64,000 nt of DNA, taken from the NCBI GenBank assembly GCA_964471325.1, contig CAYYFL010000006.1, forward strand, positions 51,885 through 115,884, written 5' to 3'. The notes beneath the pieces were generated by a model, which had not been told where the DNA came from, did no database searches, and saw only the letters and a program-made list of their open reading frames with translations. Within the stretch, counting starts at the first letter, position 1. Each line of letters opens with the position of its first letter. The stretch is from Velamenicoccus sp964471325. GTDB taxonomy: Bacteria > Omnitrophota > Gorgyraeia > Velamenicoccales > Velamenicoccaceae. The position numbers were made by a program, and so were the translations under genes. Shown here one piece after another: positions 33,676 to 42,566 of the stretch.

Positions 33676-35154
33676 TTATTCCTTGAATTCGAATTTCAGC
33701 AATTCGGAGATGATTTTTCCCGCCCAGCGGAAAATGTTGTTGTTTTGCACGATTTCCCGCATTTTTACCATGCGTTTCTGTTCTTCGTCTTCCGGGAGCT
33801 TCAGGGCCACATAAATGCCGTCCGAAATGCTTTCTCGATCGTAGGGATTGACGAGGATGGCATCTGTCAGCTCGCGCGAAGCGCCGGTAAATTCGCTTAA
33901 GACGAGAACGCCTTTGTTGTCGATGCGGCTGGAAACAAATTCCTTGGCGACAAGATTCATTCCGTCGTGGAGGGAGCTCACCAGGCAGACGCGGGCATAG
34001 CGATGCAGGGCCAGAAGTTCTTGGAAATTTAAGTGGCGGCGCACAAGGATGACGGGTCTCCAGTTATCCGTCGAATGTTTCCAGTTGATCTGTTCGACGA
34101 GGGCGTTGATTTCGTCGTTCAAGGCTTTATATCTTGGGATATGGAGGCGGCTGATCTCGCCGACCTGGAAGAGTGTGATTTTTTCTTTAAGGTCCGGCAC
34201 TTTTTCGAGGAGGCGGTCAACGGCCAGCATCCTTTCGGGGATGCCCTTTGTGTAATCAATGCGGTCGATGCCCAACAGCACCGTCTGGTTTTCCAGGTGG
34301 AATTCTTCGATCAGGGCTTCTTGTATTTTTTGGACGCTTTCGGATGCCGCAGCGGAACTGATGCCTTCAAAATCGACGCTGATGGGATAGGGGCGGATGA
34401 GTGTCTCGTGTCCGCTCTTGATAACGGAGAAGCGCTCCCTGTCGATCTTGCTTTCTAATTCCCTGTCGACGGCTGTCAGGAAATTATCGCAATGGTAACG
34501 GATGTGGAAGCCGAGGAGGTCATTGGCGAGGAGCCCTTCAAGGATCTCCTTTCTCTGGGGACAGATGCGGAAGACTTCGTGTGACGGCCACGGGATGTGC
34601 CAGAAGTGCGCAACGATGATCTGGCTGCCTGCTTTTTCTTTGAGGTAACGGGGCAAAAGACAAAAATGGTAATCTTGGATCCAGATAAAGGCTTTTTTAT
34701 CCCCTATTTCGCTTAAGATCGCATCTGCGAATTTTTGGTTGACCCGTTCGTAATGTTTCCAGTCTTCTTCGCGGAATACAGGCCGTTGGAATGTCAGGTG
34801 ACACATGGGCCAGATGGCCTCATTGGAATAGCCGAAATAGTAGCCGTTTTCTTCTTCTTTGGTGAGCCAGACGCGCTTGAGCGTGTAGGATGGGTTGTCG
34901 GGAGGGACACGGAGCTTGCCGTCCTTGTCTGTTACTTTTCTGTCGGCATCTCCGGATCCCTGGGCAACCCATAAACCGTTTGAGGCCTGCATGACGGGAT
35001 CCAGCGCCGTGATAACACCGCCGGCGCCGCGGATGTATTCAACCCTTCCTTTTTTAAACTGATGGACGTAGGGTTCCCTGTTGGAAATGACGATAAAAAG
35101 ATAATCGCCTAACTTTTCCCCGACGAGTTGATGGAGGGTTTCTTTTGTCCACAT
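33676..35154 (-). CDS. otsA: Trehalose-6-phosphate synthase (GT20)
   Basis: A 492-residue GT20 enzyme. Conserved segments are VISNREPYVHQF, GAGGVITALDPVM, WIQDYHFCLLPRYL, the helix HIPWPSHEVFRICPQRKEIL, GIDRIDYTKGIPERM, VRRHLNFQELLALHRYARVC and SLHDGMNLVAKEFVSSR with the sugar-nucleotide Asp and Glu. It couples UDP- or GDP-glucose to glucose-6-phosphate. It starts 3 bases after mscS and is followed by otsB, so a hypo-osmotic valve and the synthesis of a compatible solute are made together. Confidence 0.95.
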   Translation of the reverse strand: MWTKETLHQLVGEKLGDYLFIVISNREPYVHQFKKGRVEYIRGAGGVITALDPVMQASNGLWVAQGSGDADRKVTDKDGKLRVPPDNPSYTLKRVWLTKEEENGYYFGYSNEAIWPMCHLTFQRPVFREEDWKHYERVNQKFADAILSEIGDKKAFIWIQDYHFCLLPRYLKEKAGSQIIVAHFWHIPWPSHEVFRICPQRKEILEGLLANDLLGFHIRYHCDNFLTAVDRELESKIDRERFSVIKSGHETLIRPYPISVDFEGISSAAASESVQKIQEALIEEFHLENQTVLLGIDRIDYTKGIPERMLAVDRLLEKVPDLKEKITLFQVGEISRLHIPRYKALNDEINALVEQINWKHSTDNWRPVILVRRHLNFQELLALHRYARVCLVSSLHDGMNLVAKEFVSSRIDNKGVLVLSEFTGASRELTDAILVNPYDRESISDGIYVALKLPEDEEQKRMVKMREIVQNNNIFRWAGKIISELLKFEFKE

Positions 35155-35157
35155 AGT

Positions 35158-36216
35158 TTATTTCTGTTTTTGGGCGTCTTCCTGTCTGTAGTTGATTGCC
35201 CGGATGGGATACGGGATATTGATATTTTCTTTTGCGTAGCGTTTGTGGAGACGTTTGATGAATTCGTGTTTGATGAGATATTGGTCTGTGAATTCTTTTG
35301 CCCTCAAGATGACCGAGAAGTTGATGCTGGAATCGGCGAACGTATGGAAACGGATGAACGGTTCGAATCCGGGCACCCCGCCGGGGACTTCTTTCATGAT
35401 CTCTTTGGCGACTTCACAGGTGACGCGCTCGACCTTGTCGAGATCGCTGTTATAATGCACGCCGACTTCGACGAGGACGGACATCTCCCTGTCCGGCAGA
35501 TAATAATTGATGATGACGGCCTGCGTGAGCTTGGCGTTCGGCACCAGGACGACGTTGTTGGGAAGCATGCGGATTTTCGTCGTGCGCCAGTTGATGTCGG
35601 TGACGTATCCCTCCTCTCCTGTCTCCAGCTTGACGTAGTCCCCGACGCGCACCTGCCGGGCGATCGTCGTATGAAATCCCGCGAAGAGATTGGACAGCGT
35701 ATCCTGGAGGGCCAAGGCAACGGCCAGTCCGCCCACACCCAGGGTTGCCAGGATCGGCGTGATGGAGATGCCCAGGCTGTTCATGATGATCATGAGACCG
35801 ATACCGAAGACGATGATCCTGCCGATATTCTGTGTCAGCGAGGTGACCGGCATGACGCCCTCGATCTTAGAGGCATAGAGGTTGATGAGTTTTCCTGCGA
35901 TCGTGGCTATCGCCAATGTCGCCGAAAAGATGCCGAGGACCACGAGGATTTTTCCCGTAGCCTGCACCCAGTTTTCGGGGAGGCTGGTGACGGCGAGGGC
36001 CAGATAGAGCCCCAGCATAACGAACCAGATCATCAGGGGTTGGCGGATGCTCTCCATGATGATCTCGTCGATCTGCTGTTTGGTGGCGAGGGCCCATCGG
36101 TTAAGACGGGCAAAGATAACCTTTTTGACGATCGCGCCGACGAAGATGGTGGCGAGGAATACCGATGCTGGAAGCGCGGCGGTCTGAAACCAGAGGAAGA
36201 GCGGATGTGTCGTCAT
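35158..36216 (-). CDS. MscS family mechanosensitive channel
   Basis: A 352-residue protein with four or five membrane helices. The pore helix and the start of the beta-domain are plain: GVGGLAVALALQDTLSNLFA, then GFHTTIARQVRVGDYVKLET and GYVTDINWRTTKIRMLPNNV as in MscS/YnaI proteins. Extra N-terminal helices make it longer than E. coli MscS. The C-terminal alpha/beta domain ends with YAKENINIPYPIRAINYRQE. It heads the trehalose operon; a promoter lies 97 bp upstream. It should release solutes on a drop in external osmolarity. Confidence 0.93.
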   Translation of the reverse strand: MTTHPLFLWFQTAALPASVFLATIFVGAIVKKVIFARLNRWALATKQQIDEIIMESIRQPLMIWFVMLGLYLALAVTSLPENWVQATGKILVVLGIFSATLAIATIAGKLINLYASKIEGVMPVTSLTQNIGRIIVFGIGLMIIMNSLGISITPILATLGVGGLAVALALQDTLSNLFAGFHTTIARQVRVGDYVKLETGEEGYVTDINWRTTKIRMLPNNVVLVPNAKLTQAVIINYYLPDREMSVLVEVGVHYNSDLDKVERVTCEVAKEIMKEVPGGVPGFEPFIRFHTFADSSINFSVILRAKEFTDQYLIKHEFIKRLHKRYAKENINIPYPIRAINYRQEDAQKQK

Positions 36217-36312
36217 GTTTTACTTTGGTTTGATTGAACTAATAAACGCCGGGTTGACCAGGAAAGATTGGAATGATAAAACGCTTTGAGATAAATAAAG
36301 GCCGTTAGGTTG

Positions 36313-36340
36313 ATTATATCGCCACATAAATGTTTGTAAA
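36313..36340 (-). promoter_or_regulatory. Promoter of the mscS-trehalose operon
   Basis: On the minus strand TTTACA (36335-36340) and TATAAT (36313-36318) have 16-bp spacing, giving a leader of about 90 nt. Salt or stress control cannot be read from the sequence. Confidence 0.75.
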
Positions 36341-36368
36341 GAGACGATTTGTGTTTTTTCTGATTTTT

Positions 36369-37121
36369 TCAGACAGGGCCACAGGCGCGGTGGTTTCTCA
36401 GCCATTTGTTTTTGGTCCGGTAGTCGCCGATAAAGTTTCCGACGGTATCCCAGAAGGCGCGGCTGTGATTTTTGTGTGTCAGATGGGCCAGTTCATGGAC
36501 GACGATATAATCGATGATGTCCTGGGGCAAGAAGGCGATGCGCCATGAAAAGCTCAGGGTGTCCCTGGAGGAACAGGATCCCCACCGGCTTCGGGCTGAA
36601 GATATCCTGATGTTTTTGGGGGCGACGCGCATCATGGTGCTGTAATGTTTTACCGCCGGCATCAGGATGTTTGAGGCTGCTTTCTTGTACCAGCATAAGA
36701 ACAGTCTCTCGGCAGTGTCCTTGAGGTGCGCCGGCAGGATGAATTTTTCTCCGGTAAAGACAAGTTGTCCGGCAGCACCCTTCTCTTGTTGCGGAAGGTC
36801 CAGACACAGCGGAAAGAACCTGCCAAGGTAAGGGATGGGTTTTCCTTCAAAGAAGCCCTTGGCCTCCTGCGTCCGTGAGGCCAGGCGGAAGGCCGTGAGT
36901 TTTTTCTTCAGCCATTTCGTTTTTGAGCGGATAAAGCCTACGGCATGTCCGATGTCCATGCGCGCCGGGAAGCGCAGGATGACTCGTCCGTTATCGTGAA
37001 TACGCAGAGATATCGTTTTGTGCCGGCCGCGGCTGGGAATCAGGGTGATTTCCGGAAAGCCTTCCAGGTTCAGCGTTTCGGGTTTCATGGTTTTCGTCGT
37101 CTCAAGGACGATGGAATGCAT
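36369..37121 (-). CDS. YgjP-like metallopeptidase (DUF45/M48-related)
   Basis: A 250-residue protein of the YgjP/DUF45 group. The zinc motif HELAHLTHKNHSRAFWDTVG (HExxH, then the third ligand) and the upstream ISSARSRWGSCSSRDTLSFS with the WGSC signature are present. The N-terminal half (GRHKTISLRIHDNGRVILRF) is the usual beta-domain. The start at 37121 leaves 13 bases to the previous gene; ATG 37088 is an alternative. Substrate unknown. Confidence 0.88.
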   Translation of the reverse strand: MHSIVLETTKTMKPETLNLEGFPEITLIPSRGRHKTISLRIHDNGRVILRFPARMDIGHAVGFIRSKTKWLKKKLTAFRLASRTQEAKGFFEGKPIPYLGRFFPLCLDLPQQEKGAAGQLVFTGEKFILPAHLKDTAERLFLCWYKKAASNILMPAVKHYSTMMRVAPKNIRISSARSRWGSCSSRDTLSFSWRIAFLPQDIIDYIVVHELAHLTHKNHSRAFWDTVGNFIGDYRTKNKWLRNHRACGPV

Positions 37122-37134
37122 CGGCGTCGAAAGT

Positions 37135-37986
37135 TCACGCCGCCAGCTCGTCTACGATTCCGGCGACGATGAAATCATTGTCTGTCAGTCCGCCGGAGGC
37201 GTGCGTGGTCAACGCGACCTTAAGCGTGTGATAGGTCCACGTCAGCGTGGGATGGTGTCCCTCTTCTTCGCATGCCATTGCGATTTGGTCAACAAGGTCT
37301 TTGATCTCCATGAATGTTTTTCTTTTGAATATTTTTTCGATTCTTTTGGCGTCCGGAGATGTCCATCCCTGTTGTTTTGTCAGCCGTTGTCTCACTTCGT
37401 CTTCTTTCAGCGGAGGTGTTCCTGCCTGACAGGGGACGCAGTGAGCGGTTTTCTGCGTTGCGGCCGCGGGGAGGGGGTGTTTCAGGATATCATCCAGCCT
37501 TTGGAGCGCGGCAATGTAGTCCGGAGGTTGCGTCGCCTCTGCGACGATCTGTGAGTAGCGCAGGATGTTGTCTTTGTCGACGATCATGACAGCGCGCGCA
37601 AGTAAATTGAGTTCTTTGATGAGAAGGCCGTAGTGGAAACCAAAGGAGCCGTAACGGTAATCGGACAGGACCTCTATTTGCGAGATTTCATGGGCCTGAC
37701 AGAACCTTTTCTGGGCAAAAGGAAGGTCGTTGCTGATGGCTATGATGACGACATCTTCGGATAATTGCGATGCTTTTTTGTTGAATTCCTTGACCTGCAT
37801 TTCGCAAACAGGCGTATCCAGCGACAGAAAGGTTGTCAGGATTTTCGTTTTGTTCCCATATCTGGAAATGTCGACGTCTTCCAGATTTTGGTTTGTCAAC
37901 TTGAAATCCGGGGCGGGTGAGCCTTCGGCGGGTGTCCTGCCTTGCAAGAGCAATGGTTTTCCTTTGAACGTGATTGTCTTTTTCAT
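37135..37986 (-). CDS. Thiol peroxidase fused to pterin-4a-carbinolamine dehydratase
   Basis: A 283-residue two-domain protein. Residues 1-170 are a Tpx-type atypical 2-Cys peroxiredoxin: peroxidatic Cys61 in LSLDTPVCEMQVKEF and resolving Cys96 in AQKRFCQAHEI. Residues 183-283 are a full pterin carbinolamine dehydratase (PCD/DCoH): CVPCQAGTPPL at its N-terminus, GHHPTLTW (residues 243-250) with the active-site His pair, and VALTTHASGGLTDNDFIVAG. A short linker joins them and no stop or second start intervenes. The fusion suggests that redox stress and pterin recycling (or a DCoH-like role) are linked. Between pncB and ygjP. Confidence 0.9.
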   Translation of the reverse strand: MKKTITFKGKPLLLQGRTPAEGSPAPDFKLTNQNLEDVDISRYGNKTKILTTFLSLDTPVCEMQVKEFNKKASQLSEDVVIIAISNDLPFAQKRFCQAHEISQIEVLSDYRYGSFGFHYGLLIKELNLLARAVMIVDKDNILRYSQIVAEATQPPDYIAALQRLDDILKHPLPAAATQKTAHCVPCQAGTPPLKEDEVRQRLTKQQGWTSPDAKRIEKIFKRKTFMEIKDLVDQIAMACEEEGHHPTLTWTYHTLKVALTTHASGGLTDNDFIVAGIVDELAA

Positions 37987-38006
37987 TCTGTTCCCCCCTC
38001 TTGACG

Positions 38007-39599
38007 TTAACGAACGGCCCTTCCGTGATCCGGAGACCGTTTTTTTTCTTTCAGGGCTTTTGTTTTCTCTTGATGGACGAGCTGTTGTTTGAGGTCCCAG
38101 AGTTTTTTGCTCAACGATACATGATATCGGTGAGGATTGATGAGACGCCTGACGCCTGGGTCGAGCCTGTCGATGTCGTTCTGACGGAGCCGGCGCATCT
38201 CTTCAATGGTCGCCAGGCGGCGGGCCCGTCGGCCGTTTTTCAGGACATCGGTCAATAAAGGTTCTATCTTGGAGATGTTGCAGGCGCGGATTGTTTCCTG
38301 GATTTGTTCTTCTGTCGGGTGGTGCAGCAAAAGCGCATCTTCTTTACGCGGGTTTTCGTCTTGAAGAGCCACGCAGTCCGCGAAAGCCTTGCCTCTTGCG
38401 TCATAGATGCGCCATACGGATTTACCTCCGGGATTGATGATTTTTTCCGGCGTTTCCGAAAGCTTGATGGCGGCCTTCCATCGCCTGCCGTCTTTGATCG
38501 CCGCCAGTTTATAGACGCCGTCGAGGGCCGGGTCTCCATACGACGTGACGAGTCGCGTACCTACCCCGTAGTTCAGACGTGCGATGAGGCGTTCCGGGTT
38601 GGCACCATAGGCACCGGCCTCCTGCCGGATCTGCGCGATGATCTGCCAGACGACCAGTTCATCCAGCTGGTTGGAAAGGACGATTGTCGTATCCGGGAAT
38701 CCGGCTTCATCGAGCATCCTGGCGGACCGGATGGCCAGATAGGCCAGGTCTCCCGAATCCAGCCTGACGCCGACGGGTTTATGACCTTTCTTTTTAAGCT
38801 CATCGAAGACCTTGATGGCGTTTGGTATACCGCTTTTCAGCGTGTCGATGGTGTCGACCAGCAACAGACAGTCGTCGGGATAGATATCTGCGTAAGCGCG
38901 GAATGCAGCCAGTTCTCCTCCGCCGTCCAGGGCCATAAATGCTTGGACCATGCTGTGGGCGTGGGTTCCCTTGGGTGGATATCCGAGGAGACAGGAGGTT
39001 CCGGTGTTTGAGGAAAAATCAGCTCCTCCGATGAGGGCGGCACGCGTGGCGGCATTGGCCCCTCTTCCTTGAGCCCTGCGCATGCCAAAGTCTATCATCG
39101 TCTGCCGGCATCCGGATTCTTTGATGCGGCAGGCTTTGGTTGCGACCAGTGTCTGGAAATTAATGTGGTTTAAAAGGGATGATTCCAGCATTTGTGCCGC
39201 GGCCAGAGGTCCCTTGACGATGACGAGCGGGACGCCTGGATGGACGACCCGGCCCTCGGGGACCGCCGCGATCGAGATATCTTCAAAGCCACCTTTGTTT
39301 TTCAACCATGCCAGAAAGTCGTCTGCAAAGAGCCGATGTCCCGACTTCCCTTTTTGGGCGCGCAGATATTGTAATTCTTCTTCACCAAAGCGGGATTTTT
39401 CCATCCAATCCAGGAAGCTTTCGAGGCCCGCATGGATACAGTATCCCGCCCGGTGTTCGCCGTAGTCGGGGTAATGGCGGAAAGAGTAATCGAACTGGGC
39501 CGTTTTTTTGTGGAGCCCTGTGCGATAGTAAAGCTGGGCCATGGTGAGTTGGTAAAAATCCGCGAATAAGATGCCGTCGGCCATGCGTTCTTTTTTCAT
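38007..39599 (-). CDS. pncB: Nicotinate phosphoribosyltransferase
   Basis: A 530-residue NAPRTase (NAD salvage, Preiss-Handler path). LFADFYQLTMAQLYYRTGLH is the characteristic N-terminus, followed by GLESFLDWME, MIDFGMRRAQGRGANAATRA, the TSCLLGYPPKGTHAHSMVQA catalytic His region and LLVDTIDTLKSGIPNAIKVF, then VRLDSGDLAYLA. The C-terminal 60 residues are a basic extension. The start at 39599 has GGGGGG upstream; an upstream in-frame ATG (39632) is less likely. It precedes the Tpx-PCD gene by 20 bases. Confidence 0.95.
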   Translation of the reverse strand: MKKERMADGILFADFYQLTMAQLYYRTGLHKKTAQFDYSFRHYPDYGEHRAGYCIHAGLESFLDWMEKSRFGEEELQYLRAQKGKSGHRLFADDFLAWLKNKGGFEDISIAAVPEGRVVHPGVPLVIVKGPLAAAQMLESSLLNHINFQTLVATKACRIKESGCRQTMIDFGMRRAQGRGANAATRAALIGGADFSSNTGTSCLLGYPPKGTHAHSMVQAFMALDGGGELAAFRAYADIYPDDCLLLVDTIDTLKSGIPNAIKVFDELKKKGHKPVGVRLDSGDLAYLAIRSARMLDEAGFPDTTIVLSNQLDELVVWQIIAQIRQEAGAYGANPERLIARLNYGVGTRLVTSYGDPALDGVYKLAAIKDGRRWKAAIKLSETPEKIINPGGKSVWRIYDARGKAFADCVALQDENPRKEDALLLHHPTEEQIQETIRACNISKIEPLLTDVLKNGRRARRLATIEEMRRLRQNDIDRLDPGVRRLINPHRYHVSLSKKLWDLKQQLVHQEKTKALKEKKRSPDHGRAVR

Positions 39600-39921
39600 T
39601 TTTTTTGCCCCCCGGAAGGGCTTAGTTGTCATGGGTGTTTTCTTAGTCGTCTTGCAGGCCGTGGGAATGCTGCAGGGACATTATCGCGCCGCAGACAAGA
39701 ATTTATGAGAAGCCCTTAATGACCGCTTGGATGATTGTTTTTTTTGGATTGTTGCGCGGTTAGGACGATCGTTCGCCTGTTGGGATCGACCCTTTTGATC
39801 TTCCCGGAGATTTGCATCCTTCCCGGGCCGGGCATTTTTTCATCCAAGAAGGCGGCATCGATAGCATTTGTTTTTTGATGAATTCCATGGCTTGCCGGCC
39901 GTTGGCGGCTTTCCCGGATGT
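39600..39921. other. 322-nt gap with one weak small ORF
   Basis: Apart from the 39-codon frame at 39716-39835, nothing gene-like is visible. No strong promoter or terminator hairpin was found. Confidence 0.4.
39716..39835 (-). CDS. Possible small protein of 39 residues
   Basis: A 39-codon frame between the peptidase gene (39922-40836) and pncB. It reads MPGPGRMQISGKIKRVDPNR, then RTIVLTAQQSKKNN and a short tail, a single beta-strand-rich segment like part of an OB or SH3 barrel. The ribosome-binding site is weak (GGATGA close to the ATG). It may be spurious or a remnant. Confidence 0.3.
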   Translation of the reverse strand: MPGPGRMQISGKIKRVDPNRRTIVLTAQQSKKNNHPSGH

Positions 39922-40836
39922 TCAGTTGGCAAGATATTCGCGCCAGACTCTTTCGAGTCCATACAGATCTTGGAAATAGTCTCCATAGACAGACTGAAGG
40001 GCTTTGTCCATGGATTTGCCGTCACGCAGCTCGCGGCAGAACCTGGTAAACCGGTCTTGGCCATAGCGCCTTCTCATGAAATCAACCAGAGATGCGGATT
40101 GCAGATAAAAGGTGTTGATGAGTTGTTCCGGCGTCAGGATGAGGATGGCTGGTTCGTTGTCTTTTGTCCGGACTTTTTCCACGTACCGGAATTGCCGGAT
40201 TTTCGGTATCTCGAAGTTTGAAATGTCGTCGATCGACAAAATAGCGTCACGCGCATAAAGCTGCTTAGCGACCACCTGGATGATCCGGTTTTTATTTCCT
40301 GACGTCCACCATTGGGCGATGCCTTCGTCCAGCCATAAAGGGATGTCGCCTTCGAAACCGACAAAATCGCGAAAAATCAGATGGGCGATTTCATGCGGCA
40401 GGACATTTTCTGTGAAGCTCTCGCTTCCTACATAGCTGGCAATGGAACGGTTCTTGTAGTCCGCCAGGCCTTCTGTCCATTCCGGGCTGCTGGTGTTTCT
40501 GAGGTAATCCGCCTTGTCCGGGTAGAGGTAAATCTTGACACGGTTTTCCCATATCCAGAATTTGGAATAACGGGGATAGCCTATGTCATAAGCGATCGTT
40601 TGGTAATACCGCTCGGCTTTGTCGGCGACCTTTTGTGCGAAACATTCTCCTTCCTGATAGAAGACGACAAAGTGATCGCTTTTGACCGTATGCCAAACTT
40701 GCGCGAGCGCCGGTTTTGCCGGCATGAACATATAAAAGAAGAAAAATGCAAGCCATGCGGTCTTTGGGATGCGGGTTAGGATGTTTTCAATGGTTTTTTT
40801 GGTGTTTTTGAAGGGATGCAGAAGACATTGGGACAT
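39922..40836 (-). CDS. Peptidase MA-like secreted metalloprotease
   Basis: A 304-residue gluzincin-type protein. The N-terminal hydrophobic segment (AWLAFFFFYMFMPAKPALAQ) is a signal peptide. Zinc motif HEIAHLIFRDF and the downstream LWLDEGIAQWW (third ligand Glu) match the peptidase MA family. The rest (FRYVEKVRTKDNEPAILILT, YLQSASLVDFMRRRYGQDRF) is the usual helical part. The ATG at 40836 lies only 6 nt after a TATAAT, so the transcript may be leaderless. Periplasmic or secreted; substrate unknown. Confidence 0.82.
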   Translation of the reverse strand: MSQCLLHPFKNTKKTIENILTRIPKTAWLAFFFFYMFMPAKPALAQVWHTVKSDHFVVFYQEGECFAQKVADKAERYYQTIAYDIGYPRYSKFWIWENRVKIYLYPDKADYLRNTSSPEWTEGLADYKNRSIASYVGSESFTENVLPHEIAHLIFRDFVGFEGDIPLWLDEGIAQWWTSGNKNRIIQVVAKQLYARDAILSIDDISNFEIPKIRQFRYVEKVRTKDNEPAILILTPEQLINTFYLQSASLVDFMRRRYGQDRFTRFCRELRDGKSMDKALQSVYGDYFQDLYGLERVWREYLAN

Positions 40837-40842
40837 AGAAAT

Positions 40843-40848
40843 ATTATA
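40843..40848 (-). promoter_or_regulatory. -10 box of the peptidase MA gene
   Basis: TATAAT on the minus strand, 6 nt before ATG 40836. No good -35 is found. Confidence 0.5.
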
Positions 40849-40875
40849 ACACGGTATCATGTTGGAATCTATGTC

Positions 40876-41343
40876 TCAGGAGGCTGCTGGGTTTTCGATG
40901 AATTCTGCGGCCATGGTCAGGTCTTCGAATATGTTCAGGATGTCGTTTTTGGAAAGCTTCTCGCTTGGGCCGAATGATCTGGTAAAGGTCGTGGACATGG
41001 CCGGATAAGAAATACGATTTGGGTCTGCAGGGCCTTGCGTCGCCAGGCGCAAGGGCTCGATGTGGCAATGGAGGCTGAGTTTAAAATTCCACCAGGAATG
41101 AGCCGCAATCCTGTTGATGCGGCAGATCATCGTGCGGTCTTTATAGCGGCCTTCGACAATAGCGTAGTCTGTCGGCCCTTCTCCATCGCTTTCGCCGCGC
41201 GTTTTTAGAATGTCCTGGAACAGGCGCGAAGCTTCCCTGACGGCTTTGTAAATAACCATCTCGGCATAGGCCGAGATGGCCCAGAAGACGATTGAGGCAA
41301 AGAACAGGATGCTCAATCCGTAAATAAGCTTGTCGGATGTCAT
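40876..41343 (-). CDS. Membrane-anchored protein of unknown function
   Basis: A 155-residue protein starting in an ATGA overlap with the radical SAM gene. An N-terminal membrane helix (LIYGLSILFFASIVFWAISA) is followed by a soluble part with YAIVEGRYKDRTMICRINRI and WNFKLSLHCHIEPLRL, then ISYPAMSTTFTRSFGPSEKL and a helix ending in ENPAAS. No family recognised. Coupling suggests a shared role with the radical SAM enzyme. Confidence 0.65.
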   Translation of the reverse strand: MTSDKLIYGLSILFFASIVFWAISAYAEMVIYKAVREASRLFQDILKTRGESDGEGPTDYAIVEGRYKDRTMICRINRIAAHSWWNFKLSLHCHIEPLRLATQGPADPNRISYPAMSTTFTRSFGPSEKLSKNDILNIFEDLTMAAEFIENPAAS

Positions 41344-42392
41344 GGCCGGGCCAATTCTTTGCTTCCCAGTCTGTGAATGCAGTAAAAACAACTGTTGACG
41401 TCGACGTGGTTCGAATCTTGCATCTTTTGGAGTTCTTTGATACGGTTTTGTTCCAGCCTTGAGAGCCGCTGGGAACAAATCTCAAGTGCCTGCGCAAATG
41501 TCTTGTCTTCCATGGAACAGACAAAGGCGGACTTGCGGATGTTTTCGTTATCGAAATTGGCCAGTTCACAACATTGCACTATCTCGCCCCTGGCGTTGAC
41601 GGTAATCTCGTTGAGGCTGAGTGATGCGCACATCCGGATTGGATCCGCCGTGCGGATATCTGCGCCTATGCTGATGGGTATGCCGGCGACCTTCGAGAGA
41701 GCGGCGGTGGTCAGAAATAGTTCTTCGCGCCGCTTGGCGTCCAGCACATACTGGTGGTCCTGCGCGCGCGGACAGGGCAAAATTGTCGTCAGGACGAGCC
41801 GTTGAGCGCCCTTTTTACGGCTAAGAATAGCGATATCGAAGAGTTGTTCGAAGTTTGCCGTGCTGACAGCCGTGAGGATCGTGAAGGGGATGCCGGTCTT
41901 CCGGCAGAGAAAGCATGCCTCCATAAGCTTTTCGTAGGAACCGTTTTGACGGACATGGTCGTGTTGGCGGAGATCGCTGCTTTCGAGGCTGAAGGCGATG
42001 AAAGACAAGTTCCTGCGGTAGGTCTTGATGGTATTCAGGTGTTCGGGGAAGAGGGAACCGTTGGAGACAATTGAAAAAGTATTATGGTTTGCGCAGATGT
42101 ATTCCAAAAGTTCCGGCAGGTGCGGATACAAGAACGGTTCACCCCCTGTGATCGCCACATGCCGGAAGCCGAAACGGCATGATTCTTTGATGATCCTTTT
42201 GGCTAGTTCGAGGTCCAAGTCGTCTTTTTTGTCTGGGCCCCTGAGGCAATGGCGGCATGAGAAATTGCAGCGGTCTGTGAGGATAAAAACCAGATTTTTT
42301 TTCGTTCCGACAGCATTTTTATAAGTTTGCGTTGCCTGTCGTTTGAGTTCAGCGGCCCGGCATCGGTCCCATAGGTTTTTGGATATGCCCAT
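41340..42392 (-). CDS. Radical SAM protein with SPASM-like C-terminus
   Basis: A 350-residue radical SAM enzyme. FILTDRCNFSCRHCLRGPDK has the CxxxCxxC cluster motif, followed by VAITGGEPFLYPHLPELLEY (GGEP) and FIAFSLESSDLRQHDHVRQN. C-terminal cysteines in IVQCCELANFDN and SCFYCIHRLGSK resemble SPASM auxiliary-cluster ligands as in peptide-modifying or MoaA/PqqE-like enzymes. The partner gene overlaps by 4 bases; no precursor peptide gene is evident. Substrate unknown. Confidence 0.87.
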   Translation of the reverse strand: MGISKNLWDRCRAAELKRQATQTYKNAVGTKKNLVFILTDRCNFSCRHCLRGPDKKDDLDLELAKRIIKESCRFGFRHVAITGGEPFLYPHLPELLEYICANHNTFSIVSNGSLFPEHLNTIKTYRRNLSFIAFSLESSDLRQHDHVRQNGSYEKLMEACFLCRKTGIPFTILTAVSTANFEQLFDIAILSRKKGAQRLVLTTILPCPRAQDHQYVLDAKRREELFLTTAALSKVAGIPISIGADIRTADPIRMCASLSLNEITVNARGEIVQCCELANFDNENIRKSAFVCSMEDKTFAQALEICSQRLSRLEQNRIKELQKMQDSNHVDVNSCFYCIHRLGSKELARP

Positions 42393-42404
42393 GTTGTTCA
42401 GATG

Positions 42405-42442
42405 GGTCCCCGCCGGTGAACTGATTTTCCCCGGCGGGGACC
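42405..42442. terminator. Strong hairpin between radical SAM and ompA-lysM genes
   Basis: A perfect 12-bp stem, GGTCCCCGCCGG and CCGGCGGGGACC, with a 14-nt loop. A T-rich tract (TTGTGTTTT) follows on the plus strand only. It probably stops transcription or belongs to the adjacent repeat. Confidence 0.55.
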
Positions 42443-42453
42443 TTGTGTTTTCC

Positions 42454-42565
42454 CCCGATAGAAAAAGCCGCCGCTTTCAAGCGGCGGTCATCTCCGGTTG
42501 AAGGCGACGCTGCTCTAAAGCCACCGTTGGCGCAGACCGTTAGAGAACGAAGTTCTCTAACGGGT
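42454..42565. repeat. About 112-bp element with CCCGTTAGAA-type ends, copy 2
   Basis: The left end is CCCCCGATAGAAAAA and the right end TTCTCTAACGGG (inverted CCCGTTAGAGAA). Inside are two strong hairpins: CCGCCGCTT/AAGCGGCGG at the left and CCGTTAGAGAAC/GTTCTCTAACGG (12-bp stem) at the right. It shares long exact words with 22815-22928. Confidence 0.8.
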
Positions 42566-42566
42566 T

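Noticed and set aside
35128..36237. 369-codon plus-strand frame over mscS
   Set aside because: Mirror of MscS codons, rich in Asp/His/Gly; MscS motifs are clear on the minus strand.
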